Source of the DNA: Sphaerimonospora thailandensis
Lineage (GTDB): Bacteria; Actinomycetota; Actinomycetes; Streptosporangiales; Streptosporangiaceae
Length of the DNA stretch: 64,000 bases
Assembly (NCBI RefSeq): GCF_016863115.1
Contig: NZ_BOOG01000025.1
Location: forward strand, 41,924 to 105,923
Direction: 5' to 3'
Below are positions 1-8,983 of this stretch, piece after piece. Position numbers and translations under genes: made by a program. Every line of letters starts with the position of its first letter. Position 1 is the first letter of the stretch. The notes beneath the pieces are model-generated. The model was not told the origin of the DNA, searched no databases, and worked only from the letters and a program-made list of their open reading frames with translations.

Positions 1-1302
1 AGCGAGAAGAACCCGCAGCTCCAGCGGATCTACGGCACCGCCTGGGAGTCGCGCGAGAAGCAGGACGAGTACCTGCACCTGCTGGCGGAGGCCGAGAAGC
101 GCGACCACCGCAAGCTCGGCGCCGAGCTCGACCTGTTCTCCTTCCCCGACGAGCTGGGCTCCGGCCTGCCGGTCTTCCACCCCAAGGGCGGCATCATCCG
201 GCGGGTGATGGAGGACTACTCGCGCCGCAGGCACGAGGAGGCGGGCTACTCGTTCGTCAACACCCCGCACATCACCAAGGAGAACCTCTACAAGATCTCC
301 GGCCACCTCGACTGGTACGCCGACGGCATGTTCCCGCCCATGGAGCTGGAGGGCGCCCGCTACTACCTGAAGCCGATGAACTGCCCGATGCACAACCTGA
401 TCTTCAGGGCGCGCGGGCGGTCCTACCGCGAGCTGCCGCTGCGGCTGTTCGAGTTCGGCACGGTCTACCGGTACGAGAAGTCCGGGGTGGTGCACGGCCT
501 GACCCGGGTGCGCGGCCTCACCCAGGACGACGCGCACATCTACTGCACCCGTGAGCAGATGCGCGACGAGCTCACGTCGCTGCTGCGGTTCGTGCTCGAC
601 CTGCTGCGCGACTACGGCCTCGACGACTTCTACCTGGAGCTGTCCACCAAGGACCCGGAGAAGTTCGTCGGCTCCGACGAGGCGTGGGAGGAGGCCACGG
701 CGACCCTGCGCGAGGTCGCCGAGTCCGAGAAGCTGGACCTGGTGCTCGACCCGGGCGGCGCGGCCTTCTACGGCCCCAAGATCTCAGTCCAGGCCCGGGA
801 CGCCATCGGCCGGACCTGGCAGATGTCGACCATCCAGCTCGACTTCAACCTGCCGCAGCTGTTCGAGCTCGAGTACCAGTCGTCCGAGGGAGGCCGTCAG
901 CAGCCCGTCATGATCCACCGGGCGCTGTTCGGGTCGATCGAGCGGTTCTTCGGCGTCCTGGTCGAGCACTACGCCGGCGCGTTCCCTCCGTGGCTCGCCC
1001 CCGTGCAGGTCGTCGGCATCCCGATCACCGACGCGCACGCGCCGTACCTGCAGGACGTCGCCAAGCGGCTGCGCGAGCGCGGCGTGCGGGTCGAGGTGGA
1101 CGTCTCCGACGACCGGATGCAGAAGAAGATCCGTAACGCGCAGAAGGCCAAGGTGCCGTTCATGCTGCTGGCCGGTGACGACGACGTGGCGGCGGGCGCG
1201 GTGTCCTTCCGCTACCGCAGCGGCGAGCAGAAGAACGGCGTCCCGATCGACCAGGCGATCGCCGAGATCGTCGACGCCATCGACCGCCGCGTCCAGGTCT
1301 GA
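1..1302 (+). CDS. thrS: Threonyl-tRNA synthetase, C-terminal part (5' end outside window)
   Basis: The frame is open from base 1, so this is the last 433 codons of a protein normally near 650-690 residues; the TGS and editing domains lie outside. The class II catalytic core is visible: the zinc-binding MNCPMH segment (about fragment residue 125), motif 2 around the sequence YRYEKSG, and motif 3 around [13 protein letters not shown]. The C-terminal anticodon-binding (HGTP) domain starts near PPWLAPVQV. The enzyme charges tRNA-Thr in the cytoplasm. The next gene is a HIT protein, the same neighbour as in Mycobacterium and Streptomyces from memory. A strong hairpin follows the stop. Confidence 0.97.
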   Translation, partial: SEKNPQLQRIYGTAWESREKQDEYLHLLAEAEKRDHRKLGAELDLFSFPDELGSGLPVFHPKGGIIRRVMEDYSRRRHEEAGYSFVNTPHITKENLYKISGHLDWYADGMFPPMELEGARYYLKPMNCPMHNLIFRARGRSYRELPLRLFEFGTVYRYEKSGVVHGLTRVRGLTQDDAHIYCTREQMRDELTSLLRFVLDLLRDYGLDDFYLELSTKDPEKFVGSDEAWEEATATLREVAESEKLDLVLDPGGAAFYGPKISVQARDAIGRTWQMSTIQLDFNLPQLFELEYQSSEGGRQQPVMIHRALFGSIERFFGVLVEHYAGAFPPWLAPVQVVGIPITDAHAPYLQDVAKRLRERGVRVEVDVSDDRMQKKIRNAQKAKVPFMLLAGDDDVAAGAVSFRYRSGEQKNGVPIDQAIAEIVDAIDRRVQV

Positions 1303-1314
1303 CGCCCGTCCTCT

Positions 1315-1339
1315 CCCGGTACGGCCCGGCCGTACCGGG
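1315..1339 (+). terminator. Hairpin after thrS
   Basis: A perfect 10-bp inverted repeat (CCCGGTACGG, 5-nt loop, CCGTACCGGG) begins 12 bp after the thrS stop. It has no T-run, as is common for terminators in GC-rich actinomycetes. Confidence 0.5.
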
Positions 1340-1417
1340 GGCAGCGCTCCAGATCGCGGGTCATATGCTGCTGCCAGCGGCAGCGGCATGCACCAGGGAA
1401 CGGAGGAGAGGGCGAGC

Positions 1418-1963
1418 GTGGACTCAGAGCCGATCGAGCAGGCCGGTGCGGGGGCGCCCGACAACTTCCAGCGGCTGTGGACCCCCCATCGCATGGCCTA
1501 CATCAAGGGGGAGAACAAGCCCACGGGGTCGGGTAAGGATGACGGCTGTCCGTTCTGCGAGATCCCGAAGCTTCCCGACGAGGACGGTCTGATCCTCGCC
1601 CGTGGCTCCGCCGTGTTCGCCCTGCTCAACCTCTATCCGTACAACTCCGGTCACCTGATGGTCTGTCCCTACCGCCATGTCGCCGACTACGCCGATCTGG
1701 ACGAGGCCGAGACCGCCGAGCTGGCGGAGTTCACCAAACGGGCGACGCTGGCGCTGCGCAAGGCGAGCGGCGCGCAGGGGTTCAACGTCGGGATGAACCT
1801 GGGCGGCGTCGCGGGCGCGGGCATCGCCGCCCACCTGCACCAGCACGTCGTCCCCCGGTGGGGCGGTGACACCAACTTCATGCCGGTGGTCGGGCACACC
1901 CGGGTCCTGCCCCAACTCCTGCGCGACACCCGCGACCTCATCGCCGACGCCTGGCCCAGCTGA
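1418..1963 (+). CDS. HIT-domain protein, probable Ap4A phosphorylase/hydrolase
   Basis: The 181-residue cytoplasmic protein carries the histidine-triad signature HLHQHVV near residue 140 and an N-terminal CPFC pair near residue 47. Histidine-triad proteins hydrolyse or phosphorolyse dinucleoside polyphosphates and related nucleotides. The mycobacterial protein next to thrS (Rv2613c) is an Ap4A phosphorylase, and this one shares its context and general sequence, so that role is inferred. GTG at 1418 is chosen because GGAGG lies 11 nt upstream; an in-frame ATG at 1388 is the alternative. In mycobacteria the next gene is pgsA; here three minus-strand genes intervene. Confidence 0.9.
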   Translation: MDSEPIEQAGAGAPDNFQRLWTPHRMAYIKGENKPTGSGKDDGCPFCEIPKLPDEDGLILARGSAVFALLNLYPYNSGHLMVCPYRHVADYADLDEAETAELAEFTKRATLALRKASGAQGFNVGMNLGGVAGAGIAAHLHQHVVPRWGGDTNFMPVVGHTRVLPQLLRDTRDLIADAWPS

Positions 1964-1989
1964 GCGGTCTGCTCACCCGGCCGGCGGCC

Positions 1990-4104
1990 TCAGGGCTGCG
2001 AGCTCGGCGCCATGGCAGGGGCGGCGGGTTGCTCGTCGATTTGCACCGCGCGGATTCCCGCGCTCAGCACCAGCGGTACGGCCAGGGCCAGCGCCATGGA
2101 CAGCACGGCCGCTCCCGAGTCGTTGACGAGCATGCCGACCAGTCCGCTGACCAGTGCCCCGAGCAGACCGGCCTTGAGCATGGGCGCCCGCTCGAACGCC
2201 ACGGGCAGGATCCCCGCGCTGGCCGCGCCCGGCCGGAGCAGCGCGAACACCAGGAAGGCCAGGGCCGCGATCACCACCGGCATCAGGTTGGGGCTGATCA
2301 GGGTGCTCAGCATCGCCGTGAGCTTGCGTGAGATCACCGGTAGGAACGTGCCGTCGGCCACCTGCCCGACGAAGCGACCCAGATGGGTCTGCCTGTCGGC
2401 GGGGCGTAGATAGTCCAGGTAGGCGATGCTCATGACGAGCACCCCGCCGGCGGCGCAGAAGATCCCCAGCTTGACGACCGACACGCGCTTGCCCGCGACG
2501 AGGAGCGTCGCGACCGCGATGCCCGGCAGGAAGGCGATGACCCCGCCGAAGTCGCTGCCCACCCCGGGCCAGCCGTCGAGCAGCATCGCGAACCCGCCGA
2601 GGGTGGCCACCAGGGCGACACCGAGGGCCTTCCGGCCGGTGCGGGCCAGCAGATCGGCGATCGCCGTCGTGACGAGCAGGACGGCGGTGGCCAGCAGCGC
2701 GAACGGAATGTTGCCGAGGCCGTGGTAACGGGCGCCGACCACTCCCGTGTAGCCCATCAGGCTGTTGAGCTGCAGCGGCGTGCCGGTCAGCAGATCGCCG
2801 AGCAGCACCGCCGCCGTGACGGCCGCGATCACGGAGGGTGGCCCCAGGACGCTTCTCCGCCATGGCCCGGACAGGGCCACGGTCGTGAGCCCGGCCGCCG
2901 TCACGAGGACGCCCGCGACCAGCGCGATCGTCGGCTGTGCCGTACCGGCCCACGGGAGGAGGTTCACGAGGTAGGTGGAGACGGGGATCGACGCGAGCGC
3001 GATCGCGGCGCCCCGGACCAGGGGGAGCCGCTCGCGGCGGCGCAGCAACAGGAACGCGACGACATAGAACAGCACCTGGAGCACGGCCAGCGAGGTGAAG
3101 AAGACTCCGGTCGTGTCGCGGATGGTCTGCCCGGCCACGTCGGCGATCCTGAGTTCGGCCACCCGCGCGGCGACCTCGCCGCCCCCCATGGCGTGGGTCT
3201 CGACCGGCACTCCGACCACCGTCGAGGGAACGGCGCCGACTGCCCAGGTGAGGATGGTGGCGGTGAGGTCCGGCACGATGATCATGTTGGTCCGGTGGGT
3301 GGAGCGCGCGCCCAACGATCCGGCCGTGCCCTGACCGTGCAGCATGGCCACTCTGAGATGGGGGACCGAACCGTGGTCGGCGAGCCCGGCGACCAGGACC
3401 AGGCCGTCGCCGAGCCGGGGCAGGATCGCGGTGAGCCGGGCGTCCGCGGCGCGGACCGCCGCCCGGCGGGCCCGGGGCGTCAGCGGCTCGGGCGCCGTGC
3501 CGAGCCTGCCTTCCCGAAGGTACGGCGTGACGAGATCGTCGATGGCGACCGCGGTGATTTTGCACCGGGTCCAGTCGGTCACGTCGGCCGGGCTGTCGGC
3601 GTAGACGTCCACCCGGCCCTGCCGGTCGGCCAGGGCGAGCGCCGCCCCGGGACCCACCGCCGTCGTGCACTGCCGCCCGGCGTGGGCGGCCTCCCCGAGG
3701 GTGCCCACGTACTTCCGGTCCTGAGCCTCCCGCAGCCGGGGCACGTCGGCGACCACGGCCCCCTCGCCCTGCCGCAGCGGCGCGGGCGGCAGGCCGCAAC
3801 CGCGGCCGACGGCGGACCGGACCCCGGCGGAGACCGTGAGCCAGCCGTCGTACGGGCAGGTGACCCGGCCCACGGTCTTCACGGACAGCGAGCCGGTCGC
3901 GCTCTGCCCGGCCAGCCGCCACAGGTTGGGTGTGTCGGCGGGGTTGAGGTCACTCCACATCAGTCCGGGGATCCCGATGAGCGTCACCCGCTCCAGGCTG
4001 TGGGCCGCGGCGGCGGGAAGCGCCGGGATCAGCGAGCCGTACAGCAGGCCGATCACGACGCCGAGGATCACACCGCGCATCGCGCCGAGGACCGTACGCC
4101 TCAC
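1990..4104 (-). CDS. Polytopic membrane protein with alkaline-phosphatase-like extracellular domain
   Basis: The protein has 704 residues. An N-terminal hydrophobic segment (signal or anchor) is followed by an extracytoplasmic domain of about 320 residues resembling the alkaline phosphatase/sulfatase fold: IGIPGLMW near the start, then TPNLWRL, and a later ADHGSVPH. After that come about nine or ten hydrophobic segments to the C-terminus. Proteins of this layout are common in actinomycetes but have no assigned substrate; a cell-envelope phospho- or sulfo-transferase is a guess. The canonical metal-binding Asp/Thr set cannot be confirmed by eye. GTG at 4104 is chosen because GGGGG lies 6 nt upstream; the frame extends upstream to an ATG at 4224. 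The upstream gap holds a degenerate copy of the 53-bp element. Confidence 0.75.
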   Translation of the reverse strand: MRRTVLGAMRGVILGVVIGLLYGSLIPALPAAAAHSLERVTLIGIPGLMWSDLNPADTPNLWRLAGQSATGSLSVKTVGRVTCPYDGWLTVSAGVRSAVGRGCGLPPAPLRQGEGAVVADVPRLREAQDRKYVGTLGEAAHAGRQCTTAVGPGAALALADRQGRVDVYADSPADVTDWTRCKITAVAIDDLVTPYLREGRLGTAPEPLTPRARRAAVRAADARLTAILPRLGDGLVLVAGLADHGSVPHLRVAMLHGQGTAGSLGARSTHRTNMIIVPDLTATILTWAVGAVPSTVVGVPVETHAMGGGEVAARVAELRIADVAGQTIRDTTGVFFTSLAVLQVLFYVVAFLLLRRRERLPLVRGAAIALASIPVSTYLVNLLPWAGTAQPTIALVAGVLVTAAGLTTVALSGPWRRSVLGPPSVIAAVTAAVLLGDLLTGTPLQLNSLMGYTGVVGARYHGLGNIPFALLATAVLLVTTAIADLLARTGRKALGVALVATLGGFAMLLDGWPGVGSDFGGVIAFLPGIAVATLLVAGKRVSVVKLGIFCAAGGVLVMSIAYLDYLRPADRQTHLGRFVGQVADGTFLPVISRKLTAMLSTLISPNLMPVVIAALAFLVFALLRPGAASAGILPVAFERAPMLKAGLLGALVSGLVGMLVNDSGAAVLSMALALAVPLVLSAGIRAVQIDEQPAAPAMAPSSQP

Positions 4105-4172
4105 CGAAGACCCCCAACCCGCCGTTGGTCTCGCACATTCGCGATCTTCTAAAGATGCGATTCCGAGAATCT

Positions 4173-4259
4173 GCGATCTTGAGAAAACTTGCGACCAAAG
4201 TACCGGAGCCGAGGGACGGTGCACAGGTGATCTTGCGGAATTCTTTCCGCCGGATCACC
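4173..4259 (+). repeat. Degenerate copies of the 53-bp GTGATCTTGC element (locus D)
   Basis: One copy starts at 4227 (GTGATCTTGCGGAATTC) and a weaker one at 4173 (GCGATCTTG-AGAAAAC), 54 bp apart. The copy at 4227 lies in an imperfect palindrome, GGTGATC...GATCACC, with a GCGGAA/TTCCGC inner stem (4226-4259). Its distal arm contains the stop codon of the minus-strand DUF187 gene (4255-4257). It shares the core seen at 25396, 31693 and 58864 but is more diverged. Confidence 0.55.
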
Positions 4260-5862
4260 GGGCGAGGGTCGCGGGGCTTTCGTTGGTGAGGCGGTCGAGG
4301 GTGGTCACGTAGTAGGCGCCGGAGCCGCCGGCGGCGTAGGACGGGGAATCACTCGCCGGGACGATCGCCACCAGGTTGCGGGCGTCGGCCGTGAGGCAGG
4401 CACTGTTCTTGGCGGCGGCCGCCTTGCCGGCCTTGCGGTCGGGCACACGGTAGACGGCATACGCGCGGGCGTCCGGCTGGGCCCGCCACTCGAGCCTCCC
4501 GTTCACGTTCTTCACCCCCTGAGGGGGCGCGGGCCGCTTCGTCTTGAACCGCTCGGGGAGGGGGAGCAGCGCCGGTCTGCTGTAGTGCCCGGCGACGATG
4601 CGGTCGAGGACGGACAGGGGGTTGGCGATGAGGTATTTGGCGCTGAAGTAGACATCGCCCCCGACCTCTGGATATTTCCGGTTCAGGGTGAGATGGGCGG
4701 GCAGTTCGCCCGCCTTCTTCCATGCCGGGGTGTCGGTGCTGCCCACGCGGTAGAGCGCCTGGCCGATGTAGAGGTCCACGCCGGTGCCCTTCACCGCGTT
4801 CGCCCACCAGGGCACGAGCACCTCGTAGGCGGCGGCGGAGAACCCTCTCGGCCAGTAGAGCTGGGGCATGACGTAGTCCACGCTGCGCGCCTTGATCCAC
4901 GCCTTCGCGTCCGCGTAGATGCTGTCGTAGGCGGACATGCCCGTGGTGTTCGAACCGCTGGGATCCTCCTTCTTGTTGCGCCAGATCCCGAACGGGCTGA
5001 TGCCGAACTTCACGTACGGCTTGGCCTCGTGCACGGCGTCCGACACCTGGGCCACCAGCTTGTTCACGTTGTCGCGCCGCCAGTCGGCCTGCTTCATGCC
5101 GTCGCCGTACTTCTTGAACGCGGCATGGTCGGCGAACCTCGTGCCCTTTCCGGGATAGGGGTAGAAGTAGTCGTCGAAGTGGACGCCGTCCACGTCGTAG
5201 CGTCGCACCACGTCGGTCACGACGCGGGTCACCCAGTCCCTGACCTGGGGGAGGCCGGGATTGTAGTAGAGGCCGCCCTCGTGCTTGACGGTCCAGTCGG
5301 GGTGGACCCGGGCCGGGTGGCCGGGCGGCAGCTTGGAAGTGGCCGACTCCGCGGCCCGGTACGGGTTGAACCAGGCGTGGAACTCCAACCCCCGCTTGTG
5401 CGCCTCGTCCACCAGGAACGGCAGCGGGTCCCACCCCGGATCCTTGCCCGCCGTGCCGGTCAGCCACTGCGACCAGGGCTCGAGCGAGGAGCGGTAGAGC
5501 GCGTCCGATGCGGGCCGGACCTGGACGAACACCGCGTTGAGCCGCCGCTTGACCGCGTTGTCGAGGATCTTGAGGTATTCGGCGCGCTGCCGATGGGGGC
5601 TCAGCCCCGGACGGGAGGGCCAGTCGAGATTGCGCACTGTGGCGATCCACACGCCCCGCAGCTGCCGTTTGGGAAAGCGGACGCTGGTGGCGCAGGACTG
5701 GGCGGCCGACAGGCGCTCCGGCGCCGCCGTGCCCGCGCCTTTGCCCGCCCCATTGCCTGTCGCGGCCCCGGCCACCGGTCCGAAGGTGTACGCGGCGCCG
5801 CCGGTGAGCAACGCGACGGCGGTGGTGGCGATCAACGGGCGCAGGTAGCCCCGATCGGTCAT
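4255..5862 (-). CDS. Secreted DUF187/GHL10 glycoside hydrolase-like protein
   Basis: The 535-residue protein starts with a basic n-region and a hydrophobic stretch, a clear export signal, followed by a Gly/Ala-rich linker. The family hallmark RGVWIATVRNLDWP is near residue 70. The TIM-barrel body contains FVQVRPASDALY, FHAWFNPYR, the acidic VDGVHFDDYFYP and the late YVMPQLYWPRG. The last hundred residues look like a fibronectin-type add-on. Relatives are YngK of Bacillus and DigH (YddW) of E. coli, which cleaves denuded peptidoglycan glycans at the septum; a cell-wall role is inferred. ATG at 5862 has GGGGAGGG just upstream. The stop codon lies within the palindromic repeat of locus D. Confidence 0.85.
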   Translation of the reverse strand: MTDRGYLRPLIATTAVALLTGGAAYTFGPVAGAATGNGAGKGAGTAAPERLSAAQSCATSVRFPKRQLRGVWIATVRNLDWPSRPGLSPHRQRAEYLKILDNAVKRRLNAVFVQVRPASDALYRSSLEPWSQWLTGTAGKDPGWDPLPFLVDEAHKRGLEFHAWFNPYRAAESATSKLPPGHPARVHPDWTVKHEGGLYYNPGLPQVRDWVTRVVTDVVRRYDVDGVHFDDYFYPYPGKGTRFADHAAFKKYGDGMKQADWRRDNVNKLVAQVSDAVHEAKPYVKFGISPFGIWRNKKEDPSGSNTTGMSAYDSIYADAKAWIKARSVDYVMPQLYWPRGFSAAAYEVLVPWWANAVKGTGVDLYIGQALYRVGSTDTPAWKKAGELPAHLTLNRKYPEVGGDVYFSAKYLIANPLSVLDRIVAGHYSRPALLPLPERFKTKRPAPPQGVKNVNGRLEWRAQPDARAYAVYRVPDRKAGKAAAAKNSACLTADARNLVAIVPASDSPSYAAGGSGAYYVTTLDRLTNESPATLAR

Positions 5863-5878
5863 GTGGCGACCCTCCCCG

Positions 5879-5896
5879 AAATGCCGACATTTCCGG
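5879..5896. promoter_or_regulatory. Inverted repeat upstream of the DUF187 gene
   Basis: AAATG-CCGA-CATTT sits between the start codon at 5862 and the presumed promoter of this minus-strand gene. It could be an operator for an unknown regulator. The element is short and could be chance. Confidence 0.25.
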
Positions 5897-6000
5897 ACAC
5901 CAAGTGTCGCATTGGTAAATGCCGGGTTCGGTCAGCAACGGAAATCCGCCACCTTCGACCTGCGCCTACCGGGGCTGGTGTGACAGGACTCACGCGCTGG

Positions 6001-6048
6001 GACTGCCCGGGCGTCGGACGATCGAAACCCCGGCGCCCGGGGACGTCC
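6001..6048 (-). terminator. Hairpin after the EF-G-like gene
   Basis: CCCGGGCG (6006-6013) pairs with CGCCCGGG (6034-6041), with an outer GGAC/GTCC pairing. It lies directly downstream of the minus-strand stop at 6049 and before the DUF187 promoter region, so it probably ends the EF-G-like transcript. No T-run is present. Confidence 0.4.
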
Positions 6049-8202
6049 TCATTGCGAGGCCGCCGCGACCTTCTCCGCGAGGTGCGCGGGCAGCGGCTCG
6101 TAGCGCAGGAACGACCTGGTGAAGCTACCCGTCCCATGCGACATCGACCGCAGGTCGATCGCATACCTGGTGATCTCCAGCTCGGGCACCTCGGCCCGTA
6201 CGAGCGTCCGCCCGTTGGCGCCGCCGCCGGAGGACGCGGAGCCCACCGGCTCGGTCCCGAGCACCCTGCCGCGGCGCGACGACAGGTCGGACATGACGGC
6301 GCCGACGAACTCGTCGGAGACCAGGACCGAGACCTCGTCGACCGGTTCGAGCAGCAGAGCCTGGACCCTGGCGGCGGCCTCCTTCAGTGCGAGCTGCCCG
6401 GCGATCTGGAAGGCCATGTCGGAGGAGTCGACCGAGTGGGCCTTGCCGTCGTAGAGCGTCACCCGGATGTCCACGACCGGATACCCGGCGAGGACCCCGC
6501 GCTCCATCTGCGCCCGCACGCCCTTCTCCACCGACGGGATGAACTGGCGTGGGACGACCCCGCCGACGATCTTGTCGACGAACTCCAGCCCGGAGCCCGA
6601 GGGCAGCGGCTCCACCTCGATGTGGCAGATGGCGTACTGCCCGTGGCCGCCGGTCTGCTTGACGTTGCGCCCCATGGCCTGGGCCCTGCCGCCGAACGTC
6701 TCGCGCAGCGGCACCCGCAGGTCCACCTTCTCCACCTCGACGCCGTGCCGCTTGGCCAGCCGGTCGAGCAGGACGTCGGCGTGGGCCTCGCCCATGCACC
6801 ACAGCACGAGCTGGTGGGTCTCGGCGTTGTTCTCCAGCCGCAGCGTCGGGTCCTCGGCGACCAGGCGGGCCAGGGCCTGGCTGAGCTTGTCCTCGTCGGC
6901 CTTCGACTTCGCCTGGATCGCCACCGGCAGCAGCGGCTCCGGCATCGTCCAGGCCGTCATGAGCAGCGGCTGATCCTTTTCGGACAGCGTGTCGCCGGTC
7001 TCGGCGCGGGAGAGCTTGGCCACGGCGCAGATGTCGCCGGCCACGCACTTGGCCACCGGACGCTGGGTCTTGCCCAGGGGTGAGCTGAGCACGCCGACGC
7101 GCTCATCGAGGTCGTGGTCCTCATGTCCGCGCTCGGCCAGCCCGTGGCCGGACACGTGCACGGTCATGTCGGGCGTGAGGGTGCCGGAGAAGACGCGGAC
7201 CAGGCTGATCCGCCCCACGTACGGATCGCTCGTGGTCTTGACGATCTCCGCCACCAGCGGGCCGTCCGGGTCGGCGCTCAGCGTCGCGACCGGCCTGCCG
7301 TCGATCGTGGTGACGGCGGGCAGCGGGTGCTCCAGCGGCGACGGGAAGCCCTGCGTGACGATCTCGAGGATCTCGCGCATGCCGACCCCCGGCGCGGCGG
7401 CCAGGACCGGGTGGAAGCTGCCCCGGGCCACGGCCTTCTCCAGGTCGTCGATCAGGACCTTGCTGTCGATCTCCTCGCCGGAGAGGTAACGGTCCATCAG
7501 GGACTCGTCCTCGCTCTCCTGGATGATCCCCTCGATCAGATCGCCGCGGTACTGCTCGATGATCTCGCGCTGTCCCGGATCCGGGTCCCGCTCCACGCAC
7601 GTGCCGCCAGCGTGGTCGAAGAACCGCTGAGACAGCAGCCCGAGCAGGCCGGTGCCGTTCACGGGCAGGTAGAGCGGCGCGACGCCGTCGCCGAACGCGT
7701 CCTGGCAGCTCGTGAGGACCTCGTCGAAGTTGGCCCGCTGGTGGTCGATCTTGGTGACGACCACGGCGCGTGGCATGTCCACGAGGGCGCACTCCTCCCA
7801 GAGCATTCGCGTCAGCCCGTCGACGCCCTCCACCGCCGAGATGACGAACAGCGCGGCGTCGGCGGCGCGCAGCCCGGCCCGCAGGTCTCCGACGAAGTCC
7901 GCGTAACCGGGCGTGTCCAGAAAGTTGATCTTTATGTTGTTGTGCATGGTCGGGGCGGCGCAGAGGTTGACGGAGCGTTGCTGACGCACCTCCACTTCAT
8001 CGAAGTCGCACACCGTGGTCCCGTCCTCGACCCGGCCGATGCGCTGGATGACGCCCGTCTCCGCGAGCAGCGCCTCGATCAGGGTCGTCTTGCCGGCGCC
8101 GGAATGGCCGACCAGCACGACATTGCGCACCATGTCCGGCCGATCGGCCGCGGGTACCCTGCCCGCGGCTCCTGTGGTCGCGCCGGTTGATCTTTCGGCC
8201 AT
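6049..8202 (-). CDS. EF-G-like GTPase (EF-G2/FusA2 type)
   Basis: The 717-residue protein has the five-domain EF-G architecture. G1 is GHSGAGKT (about residues 32-39), G3 is DTPG and G4 is TKID instead of the usual NKID. The switch I segment that reads RGITI in true EF-G reads RSVNL here, so the conserved threonine is missing. A mycobacterial paralogue of this class was reported to bind nucleotides but lack ribosome-dependent GTPase activity (from memory), which fits. It is probably not the main translocase. ATG at 8202 has GGGAGG 5 nt upstream; the frame continues to 8286 without a better start. Streptomyces carries an EF-G-like gene at the same place next to pgsA (from memory). It is transcribed divergently from pgsA. 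Confidence 0.88.
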   Translation of the reverse strand: MAERSTGATTGAAGRVPAADRPDMVRNVVLVGHSGAGKTTLIEALLAETGVIQRIGRVEDGTTVCDFDEVEVRQQRSVNLCAAPTMHNNIKINFLDTPGYADFVGDLRAGLRAADAALFVISAVEGVDGLTRMLWEECALVDMPRAVVVTKIDHQRANFDEVLTSCQDAFGDGVAPLYLPVNGTGLLGLLSQRFFDHAGGTCVERDPDPGQREIIEQYRGDLIEGIIQESEDESLMDRYLSGEEIDSKVLIDDLEKAVARGSFHPVLAAAPGVGMREILEIVTQGFPSPLEHPLPAVTTIDGRPVATLSADPDGPLVAEIVKTTSDPYVGRISLVRVFSGTLTPDMTVHVSGHGLAERGHEDHDLDERVGVLSSPLGKTQRPVAKCVAGDICAVAKLSRAETGDTLSEKDQPLLMTAWTMPEPLLPVAIQAKSKADEDKLSQALARLVAEDPTLRLENNAETHQLVLWCMGEAHADVLLDRLAKRHGVEVEKVDLRVPLRETFGGRAQAMGRNVKQTGGHGQYAICHIEVEPLPSGSGLEFVDKIVGGVVPRQFIPSVEKGVRAQMERGVLAGYPVVDIRVTLYDGKAHSVDSSDMAFQIAGQLALKEAAARVQALLLEPVDEVSVLVSDEFVGAVMSDLSSRRGRVLGTEPVGSASSGGGANGRTLVRAEVPELEITRYAIDLRSMSHGTGSFTRSFLRYEPLPAHLAEKVAAASQ

Positions 8203-8362
8203 ATCGCCTCCCGAATCCGTCGCTGTACGCGCCCGGGGGCCCGCCCTCGCGGTGTCGTCGTGTCCACGCAGGCGCTTGTTCTTCACCCTTTACCCATGTG
8301 GCGCAGATCACAAGACTTTCCGGCCGAATGTGCTTGCCGACCTGCCGATCGCGTTCATGGCC

Positions 8363-8368
8363 TACGAT
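8363..8368 (+). promoter_or_regulatory. Possible -10 of the pgsA operon (leaderless start)
   Basis: TACGAT ends 9 nt before the ATG at 8378, and no ribosome-binding site precedes that ATG. This fits a leaderless transcript, which is common in actinomycetes. The -35 region is weak. Confidence 0.3.
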
Positions 8369-8377
8369 CGAACAGCG

Positions 8378-8983
8378 ATGTTGAACGTCCTGCGCCCCGT
8401 CGTCACCCGAGTCCTGACCCCGCTGGGGCGAGCCCTCGCCAACCGCGGCGTGTCACCCGACGTGATCACGGCGATCGGCACCCTCGGGGTGGTGGCCTCG
8501 GCCCTGGCCTTCTATCCGGCCGGTCATCTCTTCGCGGGGTCGCTCGTCATCACGTTCTTCGTCCTCGCCGATCTGCTGGACGGTGTGCTGGCCCGCCTGA
8601 CGGGCAAGCCGAGCACGTGGGGGGCCTTCCTCGACTCCACGCTCGACCGCCTCGGCGACGCCGCCATCTTCTCCGGCCTGATCCTGTACTTCGTCCTGAA
8701 GGATGAGCCGGAGATCGTCCTCGCGGCCGTCGCGCTGTTCTGCCTCGCCGCGGGAGCATTGGTCTCCTACGCCAAGGCCCGGGCCGAGGGCCTCGGGATG
8801 GAGGCCAACGTCGGCATCGCCGAGCGCGGGGAACGGATCGCGGTCATCCTGGTCGCGGCCGGCCTGTCCGGCCTCGGCGTGCCGTACATCCTGGCCGCCG
8901 GGCTCTGGCTGCTCGCCGCGGCGAGCGGGGTCACGGTAGTTCAGCGGATGGTCCACGTGTACAGACAGGCGGTGGTCCGATGA
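8378..8983 (+). CDS. pgsA: Phosphatidylinositol phosphate synthase (CDP-alcohol phosphatidyltransferase)
   Basis: The 201-residue membrane enzyme carries the full CDP-alcohol phosphotransferase motif D-x2-DG-x2-AR-x8-G-x3-D-x3-D, seen as DLLDGVLAR followed by GAFLDSTLDRLGD (about residues 67-90). It has several hydrophobic segments. By analogy with mycobacterial PgsA1 it joins CDP-diacylglycerol and inositol 1-phosphate, the first step to phosphatidylinositol and PIMs. Its neighbours patA and pimA follow with ATGA overlaps, so the operon encodes successive PIM steps. Start: ATG 8378 best matches the family; ATG 8357 is in frame. No clear ribosome-binding site precedes either. Confidence 0.93.
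   Translation: MLNVLRPVVTRVLTPLGRALANRGVSPDVITAIGTLGVVASALAFYPAGHLFAGSLVITFFVLADLLDGVLARLTGKPSTWGAFLDSTLDRLGDAAIFSGLILYFVLKDEPEIVLAAVALFCLAAGALVSYAKARAEGLGMEANVGIAERGERIAVILVAAGLSGLGVPYILAAGLWLLAAASGVTVVQRMVHVYRQAVVR

Noticed and set aside
4585..7083. 832-codon plus-strand open frame
   Set aside because: It spans the DUF187 and EF-G2 genes and the gap between them in antisense; composition is typical of a shadow frame.
8378..8983. Phosphatidylglycerophosphate synthase as the product of pgsA
   Set aside because: The motif is shared by all CDP-alcohol enzymes, but the patA-pimA context and resemblance to mycobacterial PgsA1 favour PI-phosphate synthase.
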